Shown: one piece after another, positions 1 to 7,233 of the stretch | How positions within the stretch are numbered: the first letter of the stretch is position 1 | How the letters are laid out: each line of letters begins with the position of its first letter | NCBI GenBank assembly: GCA_002713455.1 | Contig: PASX01000006.1 | Location: 3,392-12,718, forward strand | Direction: 5' to 3' | Source of the DNA: Fidelibacterota bacterium | GTDB lineage: Bacteria; Fidelibacterota; Marinisomatia; Marinisomatales; TCS55 | DNA length: 9,327 nt | Notes under the pieces: generated by a model | The model's input: only the letters and a program-made list of their open reading frames with translations | Databases searched by the model: none | Told to the model about the DNA's origin: nothing | Position numbers and translations under genes: made by a program

Positions 1-835
1 AAAAATAAAACAAAATTTAATTCTTTTATCAATATCAATTTTGATATTTGCAGCATCTGGACCACAGATTGGTATTAGGCTGGCACCAATCGATCGAAAA
101 GGGCTTGATTTAGTGTTTTGTATCGATGTCTCTTCAAGCATGAGAGGTACAGATATTAAGCCGACAAGATTGGATAAATCTAAATTTGAAGTTTCACAAA
201 TGATACAAAATTTAAAGGGTGATAGAGTTGCAATTATTGTTTTTGCTGGTTCTAGTCATTTGTATTTACCGTTAACTACTGATTATGAAGCTGCCCATCT
301 TTTTTTAGATCAAATTGATACCAACATGATTCCAACTCAAGGAACTGCCTTAAGTTCGGCTATTCAGACTGGCCTTAATGCGTTTTCAGAAGATGATTCA
401 AAATATAAAGTATTAATACTGATTACCGATGGAGAAGACCATGAGGGAGAAGCTATCAGTTTAGCGAGACAGGCTTCAAGGAGAGGTATGGTTATACATA
501 CTATAGGAGTTGGAACAATTGCGGGATCGCTCATCCCAAATACAAATAATAGCGGTATAACAGAATATAAAAAAGATAGTTCAGGAAAACTTGTTACATC
601 TCAATTAAATGAAAGGATTTTAGAAGAAATAGCTGATGCAGGTAAGGGGACCTTCATCAGATTTAATAATAAACCTTCAAATTATAAAAATATACTTAAT
701 CAAATTGATTCTATGGAAAAAAGAACAGTAAAGTCTCATGTTTATTCTGAGTTTGAAGAACAATATCAAAAATTTGGTCTTTTATCACTTTGTTTGATGA
801 TTGCAAGCATGCTGATTTCAACAAGGAAGAATTAA
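1..835 (+). CDS. batB: BatB, membrane-anchored von Willebrand factor A protein (5' truncated)
   Basis: The frame is open to the left edge (first full codon at base 2), so the true start is outside the window; 277 residues are visible. They begin inside a hydrophobic segment ending in AASGPQ, which matches the second N-terminal membrane helix of BatA/BatB proteins. A von Willebrand A domain follows. Its metal-binding MIDAS residues are all present: DVSSS (visible residues 42-46, bases 125-139), Thr115 in TQGTA, and Asp143 in ITDGED. A single C-terminal hydrophobic helix (about residues 258-274) ends in a short basic tail, and the FEEQYQKF stretch before it is typical of BatB. The domain probably faces the periplasm and binds partners through a metal ion. 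BatB rather than BatA is chosen because batC, batD and batE follow directly. A TTG at base 41 is an unlikely start because it would cut off the membrane helix. Confidence 0.92.
   Translation, partial: KIKQNLILLSISILIFAASGPQIGIRLAPIDRKGLDLVFCIDVSSSMRGTDIKPTRLDKSKFEVSQMIQNLKGDRVAIIVFAGSSHLYLPLTTDYEAAHLFLDQIDTNMIPTQGTALSSAIQTGLNAFSEDDSKYKVLILITDGEDHEGEAISLARQASRRGMVIHTIGVGTIAGSLIPNTNNSGITEYKKDSSGKLVTSQLNERILEEIADAGKGTFIRFNNKPSNYKNILNQIDSMEKRTVKSHVYSEFEEQYQKFGLLSLCLMIASMLISTRKN
823..827 (+). promoter_or_regulatory. Ribosome binding site of batC
   Basis: AAGGA lies 10 bases before the ATG at 838, inside the last codons of batB. It decides the start of batC: an in-frame TTG at 790 further upstream has no such site and would put a polar extension in front of a clear signal peptide. 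Confidence 0.7.
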
Positions 836-837
836 TA

Positions 838-1611
838 ATGAAAAAAAATCTATTTTTATTGCTTATTTATTATGTTTTATTAAATAATATTTTTGCTCAA
901 GATCAAGGAGTTCAAGATTATAGAAATAAAAAATATAAATCAGCTCAAGAATATTATGATTCGATACTTTCTGATGACTTAGATAATCCTGAAGCTCTGT
1001 TTGGCAAAGGCTCAGCTTTGTTTATGCAGGATAACCTTAAAACAGCACAATCTTCATTTAATGCAGCCTTATCATTATCAGAAGATCAATTAAAGTCAAA
1101 AGCTCTCTATAATCTAGGTAATATAAGTTTTAAAAATCAAAAATTAGATGAAGCATTATCTTTCTATAGAAAGGCATTAGAACTGAATCCTGAAGATGAT
1201 GAGGCAAGATATAATTATGAATTCATAAAGTATCAAAAAGATCCTCCCGAAGAGAAAGATGAAGAAAAAAATGACGATAAGAAAGATGAAGAGAAGAAGG
1301 ATGAGGAGAAGAAGGATGAGGAGAAGAAGGAGGATGATAAGAAAGATGATGAGAAGAAGGATGAAGATATGAAGGACGACGAGAAGAAAGACGATGATAA
1401 CAAAGATGAGAAGAATAAGAAGGAGGATAAGAATAATGATGAGCGAGATGATGAAAACAAAGATGAGAAACAACAACCACAGGATGAAAAAAAATCACAA
1501 GATTTAAAAAAGGCTGAGAGTATATTAGATGCTATTAAAAATGATGAAAAAGTAATGCAGAAACAGCAACTAAAAAGAACAAAAACTAAGAAGCTATTAA
1601 AAGATTGGTAA
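838..1611 (+). CDS. batC: BatC, secreted TPR protein with a Lys/Asp/Glu repeat linker
   Basis: This is a 257-residue protein. Residues 1-20 form a signal peptide (MKKN, then a hydrophobic core, IFA) with probable cleavage before Gln21. Three TPR-like helical pairs follow at about 24-53, 54-83 and 87-120; the last is the clearest, with ALYNLGN and ALELNPED. Residues 138-218 are a low-complexity linker of almost only Lys, Asp, Glu and Asn. The end (about 224-257) has the AESILDAIKNDEK helix and the KDW terminus found in BatC proteins of Bacteroidota. TPR units bind partner proteins, so BatC is probably a periplasmic adaptor in the Bat complex. The ATG at 838 overlaps nothing but lies 2 bases after the batB stop, and the gene's own stop overlaps the batD start. 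The linker is unusually long and regular, as treated in the repeat entry. Confidence 0.9.
   Translation: MKKNLFLLLIYYVLLNNIFAQDQGVQDYRNKKYKSAQEYYDSILSDDLDNPEALFGKGSALFMQDNLKTAQSSFNAALSLSEDQLKSKALYNLGNISFKNQKLDEALSFYRKALELNPEDDEARYNYEFIKYQKDPPEEKDEEKNDDKKDEEKKDEEKKDEEKKEDDKKDDEKKDEDMKDDEKKDDDNKDEKNKKEDKNNDERDDENKDEKQQPQDEKKSQDLKKAESILDAIKNDEKVMQKQQLKRTKTKKLLKDW
1270..1404 (+). repeat. 15-base tandem repeat coding for charged pentapeptides in batC
   Basis: Nine successive 15-base units, in frame, encode variants of the pentapeptide DEEKK (NDDKK, DEEKK three times, EDDKK, DDEKK, DEDMK, DDEKK, DDDNK). Units at 1300-1314 and 1315-1329 are identical, and the unit at 1285-1299 differs by one silent base. 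The array sits in a wider Lys/Asp/Glu-rich stretch (about 1249-1494) whose plus strand is nearly all purine. Units of 15 bases keep the frame when copies are gained or lost, so length changes between strains would be tolerated. The encoded linker is expected to be disordered or a charged single helix. Confidence 0.85.
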
Positions 1612-3335
1612 TGATTTTTCGATCGATTAAAATATTTTTTACTATTATTGCGACTACACTTTATTTAAATGCGCAAGTTTCAGTGACGGCATCAGTGGAT
1701 GCAAATAATATTTCTAAATCCGAAACTTTTAGTTTTAAGATTGTTGCATTAAATGCCGATGAGTCGCCAAGTGTAGATATTTCACCTTTTACTAACAATT
1801 TTAAAGTTATCAGTGGCCCTTCACAGCAAACTAATATTCAATGGGTAAATGGTTCCATGACTAGCTCTAGAAGCCTTACCTGGACACTGCTTTCATTGCA
1901 AAGCGGAAAATTAAATATTCCATCGCTAAATGTTAGGGTAGGAAATAAAATTTATAAAACAAATCCTATTGGGATAGTAGTTGAAAAGGGATTTGGTAGA
2001 GCTCAAGTAGCTAACTTATTTATTGAGGCTAAACCCGATAAAGAACAGGTTCATCTAGGAGAACAGGTTACAATAACCTATCGTTTATTTTCTCAACTTC
2101 CTCTTTCTGTGGAAGATATTGAATACCCAAAAACCACAGGTTTTTGGAAAGAAGATTTGTTGCCAGCTAGAGCTGCTAGATTTACCAATACTAAACAAAT
2201 AAATGGTATAACTTATAGAGTTGCAACTCTATATAAATCTGCTATGTTTCCTACGCAAATTGGAGATTTAAAAATATCTCCAATGACAGCAATTTGCAAT
2301 GTTGAGGTTTCTCAAAGAAAAAGAAGGGGTGTATTTGATGACCCATTTTTTAATTCAATGTTTCAAGAGACGCAGAGAAAATTCATTGAGTCAGATACAT
2401 TAACAATCAGCGTTGTTTCTTATCCAAAAGAACCGCCAATTGATTTCACTGGTGCAGTAGGTCAATTTTCAATTGATACTTGGCTAGATACTTTGAACGT
2501 AGCTGTTAACGAGGCTGTTTCACTTCATGTTTTATTAAAAGGAACAGGAAATTTAAATCAGTTTAAAATTAATCAGATTAAATTTCCAAAAAATATGGAA
2601 GTTTTTCCACCTACATCATCATTCAAAAGAGATGAATTTAGAGACCGGATAACTGGAGAACAAAAATTTGAATATATCCTTATCCCCAGACAGTCAGGGT
2701 CCTATAGTATTAATCCTATTGCGCTTACATATTTTGATCCAGATTTAGATCAATTTTTTACTATTAAATCCAAGCCATTGTCTTTAGTTGTAAATCCAGG
2801 TGAAGCGATATCTACTGCTTTTGGCAATAATAGAAGAGAAGATGTTAATTTAATTGCTAATGATATTCGGTACATTAAAACCGACTCAACGATTAAACTC
2901 TTTTCGTCAGAAGGATCGCTTCCATTTTGGGTTTTAACTTCTTATATTTTATCAATTGCTTTTTTCCTTTTTCCAGCAGTTTTTGTTCGAGTAAATAACC
3001 AGAGGATTAATTCTCTCGATTTCAGAATTAATCGAAGAGCATTAAAAACAGCATTAAAGGATATTGATAAAGAATCCCATGACCCCTTTGCGCACTTTTC
3101 TTATGTTATGTATAAATATTTTAAGTCAAAGCTATATCTACGCTCAGATAAACTCGACCCCTTGATTCTAGAAAATATTTTGAAACCAAAATTACCAGCT
3201 AATTTATTAATTAAGATTATTTCTTTAGCTAAAACTTGTGATGCAAATCGCTTTTCACCAGGATCAAATAAAAAAGCTAAAGATATTAAGATTGAAATTA
3301 CAAAATTGTTAAAAGAGACAGATAAAAAACTATAA
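1611..3335 (+). CDS. batD: BatD, large periplasmic membrane-anchored protein of the Bat complex
   Basis: This is a 574-residue BatD-family (oxygen tolerance) protein. Residues 1-21 are a signal peptide ending LNA before Gln. The long exported part is beta-rich. Its first section has the family pattern: FKVISGPS, a following NG, a run of Ser/Thr, then LQSGKLNIPSLNVRVGNK. A DDPFFNSMF stretch near residue 243 is also typical. One membrane helix lies at about 438-461 (LPFWVLTSYIL onward), followed by a cytoplasmic tail of about 113 residues. The start is taken as the ATG at 1611, which shares its A with the batC stop (TAATG). A TTG six bases upstream would only add two residues and has no ribosome binding site. 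No Shine-Dalgarno sequence precedes this start, so translation probably depends on ribosomes finishing batC. The molecular function of BatD is unknown; a scaffold role is inferred. Confidence 0.9.
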   Translation: MIFRSIKIFFTIIATTLYLNAQVSVTASVDANNISKSETFSFKIVALNADESPSVDISPFTNNFKVISGPSQQTNIQWVNGSMTSSRSLTWTLLSLQSGKLNIPSLNVRVGNKIYKTNPIGIVVEKGFGRAQVANLFIEAKPDKEQVHLGEQVTITYRLFSQLPLSVEDIEYPKTTGFWKEDLLPARAARFTNTKQINGITYRVATLYKSAMFPTQIGDLKISPMTAICNVEVSQRKRRGVFDDPFFNSMFQETQRKFIESDTLTISVVSYPKEPPIDFTGAVGQFSIDTWLDTLNVAVNEAVSLHVLLKGTGNLNQFKINQIKFPKNMEVFPPTSSFKRDEFRDRITGEQKFEYILIPRQSGSYSINPIALTYFDPDLDQFFTIKSKPLSLVVNPGEAISTAFGNNRREDVNLIANDIRYIKTDSTIKLFSSEGSLPFWVLTSYILSIAFFLFPAVFVRVNNQRINSLDFRINRRALKTALKDIDKESHDPFAHFSYVMYKYFKSKLYLRSDKLDPLILENILKPKLPANLLIKIISLAKTCDANRFSPGSNKKAKDIKIEITKLLKETDKKL

Positions 3336-4075
3336 TGAAAAAATTATTGATATTTTCAGTTCTATTAAATCTAGTTTTTAGTCAAGGATATGATAGTTTA
3401 TTTAAAGAAGGTAATAGTAATTATAAATCAGAAAACTTTGTTCAAGCTATTTTTAATTATGAAAAAATTTTAGAGCACGTTGAACATGAAAATATATACT
3501 ATAATTTAGGAAATGCTTACTATAGAAATGGAGATATTGGAAATTCTATTTGGGCACTAGAGAAAGCTTACATACTTGATCCGAGGGACTCTGATATAAA
3601 CTTTAATTTAAAATATTTAAGGAGTATGGTTATGGATAGAATTATTCCTCCAGATGATTTATATATTTTATCTTTATATAAAAAAACTATTGAAAAGCTT
3701 AGGCTAATAGACTTACTTGGTATAGTTGGGTTTTTTTTACTTTTATTTTCTATAAGATTTGCAATGCACTACTTCTCATATATTTCAAAAAGAATTAATT
3801 CTATTCTTTCATATTTATTGATGGTAACTATTTTTACGTCTTCTTGGATGGCATTTGATAAATACTGGAGTATTTCTGATAATTCTTATGCTATAGTTCT
3901 TTCTACGGCGATTGATGTTAGGTCGGCCCCAATTATGAGAGGGGAAAATGTTGTCTTTAGAATACATGAAGGGACAAAAGTTGAAATCCAAGATACTCAA
4001 ATAGGTTGGAGTGAAATAATATTGCTAGATGGAAAAAAGGGTTGGATTCCATCTAAACAATTAAGAGAGATATGA
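3335..4075 (+). CDS. batE: BatE, TPR protein with two membrane helices and a C-terminal SH3-like domain
   Basis: This is a 246-residue protein. Residues 1-16 are a signal peptide (MKKLLIFSVLL, cleaved near FSQ). TPR repeats fill about 17-95: the IYYNLGNAYYRNG and AYILDPRD motifs are clear. Two hydrophobic helices follow at about 124-143 and 155-174, separated by a short basic loop. The last part (about 184-246) is a bacterial SH3-like domain, with AIDVRSAP near its start and GWSEI and GKKGWIP near its end. This TPR-TM-TM-SH3 order is the BatE layout, and both soluble parts would face the periplasm. The ATG shares its A with the batD stop (TAATG), and the stop overlaps the next gene by ATGA. 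Only a weak purine stretch lies upstream, so coupling to batD translation is likely. SH3-like domains of this kind often bind peptidoglycan or proteins, so a link to the cell wall is possible but not shown. Confidence 0.9.
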   Translation: MKKLLIFSVLLNLVFSQGYDSLFKEGNSNYKSENFVQAIFNYEKILEHVEHENIYYNLGNAYYRNGDIGNSIWALEKAYILDPRDSDINFNLKYLRSMVMDRIIPPDDLYILSLYKKTIEKLRLIDLLGIVGFFLLLFSIRFAMHYFSYISKRINSILSYLLMVTIFTSSWMAFDKYWSISDNSYAIVLSTAIDVRSAPIMRGENVVFRIHEGTKVEIQDTQIGWSEIILLDGKKGWIPSKQLREI

Positions 4076-4503
4076 AAATAATTATTCCAATTTTAGTGTT
4101 TAACCTAATTTATTCCCAAAACAAAAAAATAGACTTTAATCCAGATCTACTCATTGACCCTGAACTAAATTGGCCACAGATTGTAAATCCTCTTTCTTCT
4201 TCTTTTAGCTCAAAAGTCGCAATTAGCTCTAATAATGACTCTATTCCAGCTGACATAGAAGGATTTAGAGTGCAAGTATTTGCTACTCAAGACCGTCGAA
4301 AGGCAGAGGATATAAAAGAAGAATTATCATTTAAGATTGATGAGGGTATTCATATTATTTTTGAAGCGCCGAATTACAAAGTAAGAATTGGTGATTTTCT
4401 CGATAGGGACAATGCAGAAAAATTAAGAATGACATTAGTTAAGGAAGGTTTATCTTCCTCATGGATTGTGAGAACCAAAATTCAGCCCAAGTTAAAAGAA
4501 TAA
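4072..4503 (+). CDS. Secreted SPOR-domain protein, last gene of the bat operon
   Basis: This is a 143-residue protein. Residues 1-15 form a signal peptide (MKII, hydrophobic core, IYS) with no cysteine at the cleavage site, so it is not a lipoprotein. Residues 16-63 are a polar, Ser/Asn/Pro-rich linker. Residues 64-138 form a SPOR domain, with FRVQVFAT as the first strand, then a helix with RRKAEDIKEEL, then YKVRIGDFLDRDNAEKLR. SPOR domains bind glycan strands lacking stem peptides, mainly at division sites. The start overlaps the batE stop by ATGA, so the gene is probably co-translated with batE; AAGAGAG just upstream is a weak ribosome site. The position suggests that the Bat complex and peptidoglycan binding are linked in this organism, which is inference. 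There is no membrane anchor, so it is a soluble periplasmic protein. No gene name is assigned. Confidence 0.85.
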   Translation: MKIIIPILVFNLIYSQNKKIDFNPDLLIDPELNWPQIVNPLSSSFSSKVAISSNNDSIPADIEGFRVQVFATQDRRKAEDIKEELSFKIDEGIHIIFEAPNYKVRIGDFLDRDNAEKLRMTLVKEGLSSSWIVRTKIQPKLKE

Positions 4504-4513
4504 AACAATCTAT

Positions 4514-6349
4514 TTAGAAGTGAAATTTTCTATTATCGATTATTTGAGCCTCATCTTTTAAACTTTGCATCCAGTCGCTATAAACCTCACGCTTTTTTTT
4601 ATTAGCTAAATCTGTTCGAATATTATTTTTAGTTGATACCCAGTTTGTTGAGTCAAACTTTTCAATTTCCATTACCTTGATAATACCATGACCTCTAGCG
4701 GTTTTAACAGGTCCCAAGATATCACCTTTTTTTGAATTTATGAGTGCACCAACCAATTGCTCAGACCTGCCAAGTGAAATAAAAGAACTATTTAGACTTT
4801 TTTTATCTGAAGGAACAAGTTCTAGTCTATTATTATTTTCTTTGATTGATTTAAAACTAGATCCATTCAAAATCTCAGTTTTCAGCTCTTCTGCATATAA
4901 ATTTGTAGCATCAAATTCATTTTTGCTTATGAGGTCTCTATAAATTTTTTCTCTTACGTTATCAAAATCTTCTAAACCAGCAGGGGTAATAGAGTCCAAT
5001 TTAAAAACAGCATAATAACTTTCTGTTTCAAGTGGATCAGAAATATCATCAATTTTTGAATTAAAAACCCAACGTACAGCAGATCTAAATTGTCCAATTT
5101 GGGAGATAAAAAAGTCATTTTCTTTAAGGTTTTCTACTTGTTGTATATTAACGCTGTGTGTGTCTACGGCTGAAGACAGGCCATAATCTTGCGCATCGTA
5201 GCTGAATAAAGTGGCTTTCCTTCTTAGCTCAGTTCTTGTTTTCTGTCCTAACTCTACTTTCAGCAGTATGTGTCTCGCTTTTACCCGATGACTATTTCCC
5301 CCTTTGTTTTTTATACTGTCAACTTTAATTATATGATAGCCAAACTGAGAAAGTACAGGACCGACAACTGAACCGCGTCTAGCTTTAAATGCAGCATCTT
5401 CGAAAGATTTAACCATTTGCCCTTTTTCAAACCAGCCTAAATCTCCGCCTTTTCCAGAATCAGGTGGAATCAGATTACCAGGATCTTGAGTATGAATGTT
5501 AGCAAGAACAGAAAAATCAGCACCACCCTTATAATTTTCTATTATTTCCAAAGCTTCTTGTTTTGTTCTACTGGTATCTTCAAAAGAGGCTGTTTTTGGC
5601 CAGCTAATAAATGAAATATGTCTTTTTTCTAGCTCTTCAAAATCATCAATTCTATTTTTATATTCATTTTTAAGTTCTTTTTCTCCGGGCTTAATAACTC
5701 GATCTTGAATTGAGTTCTTTGGAACATGTAATGCTGAAATAGTATAATCAATATTTCGTTTTATATATTCTTCTTTTATTTCTGTATCATTTACAACCGC
5801 TGACATTTCTATGATTTGTTGTAATTTATATCTTGGGAGATGAGATTCTCGCATCCATGCCTCAATGGGAGCCCAATCCATCATACCGGGGGTATTCAAG
5901 GCTTGCATATAAGAATCTTTATCAAAAACATTATTTTTTAAAAAGAATTGTTGGATATCAAAAGGGGGATTATTTTTTAAATGATATAGTATTTCATCAT
6001 CAGAAACTTTTATATCTAAATCTTCAATTGTTTGCTGAATTAACTTATCTTCGATAAAAGCATTCCATACTTGCTGTCTGATTGTTTCAAGGTATTGATC
6101 AGAAATTTCTGCACCAGAATTTTGAATAGCTCTCAATCTTGTTGTTACAGCTTGATTAAACTGATCAGGCGTGATTTTATCGCCATTCACAGATCCGATA
6201 GCTTCTGCAGGATTAACCCTACCAAGTAATTGATCAATAATATTTGCACCACCAACTAGTCCACCAACGCTCATACTTAATAAAAATAGAAATAAAAGCG
6301 CCCATAAAAAAACATGAGATCGATTACGAATTGATGTCAGCATTGCCAT
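4514..6349 (-). CDS. PpiD/SurA-like membrane-anchored peptidyl-prolyl isomerase
   Basis: This is a 611-residue periplasmic folding factor. Residues 1-12 are a short cytoplasmic end (MAMLTSIRNRSH) followed by one membrane helix (about 13-34), as in PpiD. Residues about 48-180 form a SurA/PpiD N-terminal chaperone region, starting with GSVNGDKIT. A parvulin domain at about 243-345 keeps its key positions: His244 in KRHIS, Asp289 in QDPG, then GGDLGWF, Met312, Phe316, and His339 in FGYHIIKV. Two further stretches look like degenerate parvulins, one beginning RHILL near 359 and one ending GPVKTARGHGIIKV near 558. The protein probably binds unfolded envelope proteins and isomerises prolyl bonds. 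The start at 6349 is chosen because AAGGA lies 8 bases upstream; a TTG at 6385 would add 12 residues without such a site. Its stop is 10 bases from the SPOR gene stop. PpiD-type is preferred over SurA because of the uncleaved anchor. Confidence 0.88.
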   Translation of the reverse strand: MAMLTSIRNRSHVFLWALLFLFLLSMSVGGLVGGANIIDQLLGRVNPAEAIGSVNGDKITPDQFNQAVTTRLRAIQNSGAEISDQYLETIRQQVWNAFIEDKLIQQTIEDLDIKVSDDEILYHLKNNPPFDIQQFFLKNNVFDKDSYMQALNTPGMMDWAPIEAWMRESHLPRYKLQQIIEMSAVVNDTEIKEEYIKRNIDYTISALHVPKNSIQDRVIKPGEKELKNEYKNRIDDFEELEKRHISFISWPKTASFEDTSRTKQEALEIIENYKGGADFSVLANIHTQDPGNLIPPDSGKGGDLGWFEKGQMVKSFEDAAFKARRGSVVGPVLSQFGYHIIKVDSIKNKGGNSHRVKARHILLKVELGQKTRTELRRKATLFSYDAQDYGLSSAVDTHSVNIQQVENLKENDFFISQIGQFRSAVRWVFNSKIDDISDPLETESYYAVFKLDSITPAGLEDFDNVREKIYRDLISKNEFDATNLYAEELKTEILNGSSFKSIKENNNRLELVPSDKKSLNSSFISLGRSEQLVGALINSKKGDILGPVKTARGHGIIKVMEIEKFDSTNWVSTKNNIRTDLANKKKREVYSDWMQSLKDEAQIIDNRKFHF

Positions 6350-6357
6350 ATATTTTT

Positions 6358-6362
6358 TCCTT
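6358..6362 (-). promoter_or_regulatory. Ribosome binding site of the PpiD-like gene
   Basis: Read on the minus strand this is AAGGA, 8 bases before the ATG at 6349. It fixes the start there. A second in-frame ATG two codons later (6343) would be 14 bases away, which is too far. Confidence 0.75.
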
Positions 6363-6501
6363 AAATTAAATAGCTTAATATGCAATTAAGGGTGGAGAAT
6401 TTATGATTTAGTTACCTCTAAACGCAACTGGTCATACTATTTATAATTAAATTTATTAAAAGTAAAGATTAAGTGAAAAATGATTTATATATTATGTTTA
6501 A
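6363..6501. promoter_or_regulatory. Divergent intergenic promoter region between the isomerase and glycosylase genes
   Basis: This is the only intergenic stretch long enough to hold promoters, and both flanking genes point away from it, so each must start transcription here. On the plus strand TATAAT at 6442-6447 is a good -10 match, placed 54 bases before the glycosylase ATG, but no TTGACA-like -35 lies 16-18 bases upstream of it. On the minus strand the same AT-rich block offers TATAAA-like boxes without a convincing partner. No operator palindrome, riboswitch or strong hairpin was seen. Exact promoters cannot be fixed by eye. Confidence 0.35.
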
Positions 6502-7233
6502 ATGAATAAAAGTAAAAATATCCATCCTAAAGTTTCTGATCACCCTTTAATTAGCTCAGGTCCCTTATCAAGGCTCTACAAGAATCTTGTCAAGTGTAAT
6601 GCTTGCCCTAGAATTGTTGATTTTCGTACAAGAGTTGCAAAGGAAAAAAGAAAGCAATATCAAGATTGGACATACTGGGGAAAACCTATTCCTGGCTACG
6701 GAGATGTTAGTGCAAAGCTTTTAATTTTAGGCTTAGCACCTGCAGCTCATGGTGGAAATAGAACTGGAAGAGTATTTACTGGTGATAAATCTGCAGATTT
6801 TCTTATTAAATGCCTTCATCAATTGCATATAACCAATCAATCAAATTCAGATTCATTAGCTGATGGTTTGATTATGCATAATGCATTTATGACACCTGTT
6901 TTAAAATGCGTCCCTCCGTTTGACAAACCCACCGCAGCAGAATTAAAACAATGCTCTGATTATTTTGTAGATGAAATGCATATTCTTTCCAATGTAAAAG
7001 TTGTTTTAGCGTTAGGGAAGATTGGATTTGATGGATATTTGAGATATATTAAACAAAATTTTAATATAATATTGAAGGATTATCCGTTTGGTCATGATGA
7101 AAAATATAACCTTCCAAATGGAAAAATCCTTTGGGGATGTTATCATCCTAGCCCTAGAAATGTTAATACTGGCCGATTAAATGAAATAATGATGATTGAT
7201 TTATTAAAAAAAGTAAAAGGATACATTGTATGA
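6502..7233 (+). CDS. Family-5 (UDGb) uracil-DNA glycosylase with iron-sulfur cluster
   Basis: This is a 243-residue enzyme that should cut uracil (and in this family often other deaminated bases such as hypoxanthine) from DNA, starting base excision repair in the cytoplasm. Motif A reads GLAPAAHGGNRTGR (residues 77-90) followed by VFTGD. The Ala after Pro and the lack of an acidic residue separate it from family 4 (GEAPG) and fit family 5. The second motif is HPSPRNVNTGRL at 215-226. Four cysteines, Cys32, Cys35 (CNACP), Cys136 and Cys151, have the CxxC plus Cx14C spacing that holds the [4Fe-4S] cluster in families 4 and 5. The start is the ATG at 6502, because an in-frame stop lies directly before it. 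No ribosome binding site is visible upstream. The stop overlaps the next gene by ATGA. Confidence 0.92.
   Translation: MNKSKNIHPKVSDHPLISSGPLSRLYKNLVKCNACPRIVDFRTRVAKEKRKQYQDWTYWGKPIPGYGDVSAKLLILGLAPAAHGGNRTGRVFTGDKSADFLIKCLHQLHITNQSNSDSLADGLIMHNAFMTPVLKCVPPFDKPTAAELKQCSDYFVDEMHILSNVKVVLALGKIGFDGYLRYIKQNFNIILKDYPFGHDEKYNLPNGKILWGCYHPSPRNVNTGRLNEIMMIDLLKKVKGYIV
7217..7221 (+). promoter_or_regulatory. Ribosome binding site of the dipeptidyl peptidase gene
   Basis: AAGGA lies 8 bases before the ATG at 7230, within the last codons of the glycosylase gene. The downstream gene can therefore recruit ribosomes itself and does not depend only on the ATGA overlap. Confidence 0.7.

Noticed and set aside
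790..837. A longer N-terminus for BatC from a TTG
   Set aside because: It overlaps batB, has no ribosome binding site and would hide the signal peptide that starts at 838.
1177..1498. Three overlapping open frames on the minus strand, rich in Ser or Leu/Ile
   Set aside because: They are the antisense of the purine-rich BatC linker, where stop codons cannot easily occur in any reverse frame. Their composition mirrors the repeat and none has a plausible start site.
4740..4943. Open frame on the plus strand inside the isomerase gene, and a similar one at 5833-6057
   Set aside because: Both are shadows of a clear coding frame on the other strand and show no domain or start site.
6350..6385. A 12-residue longer N-terminus of the isomerase from a TTG
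   Set aside because: The AAGGA at 6358-6362 points to the ATG at 6349, and the extension has no ribosome site of its own.
6473..6505. A 10-codon leader frame (GTG to TGA) ending on the glycosylase start
   Set aside because: There is no ribosome site in front of it and no attenuator-like codon run or hairpin; such a short frame is expected by chance in AT-rich DNA.
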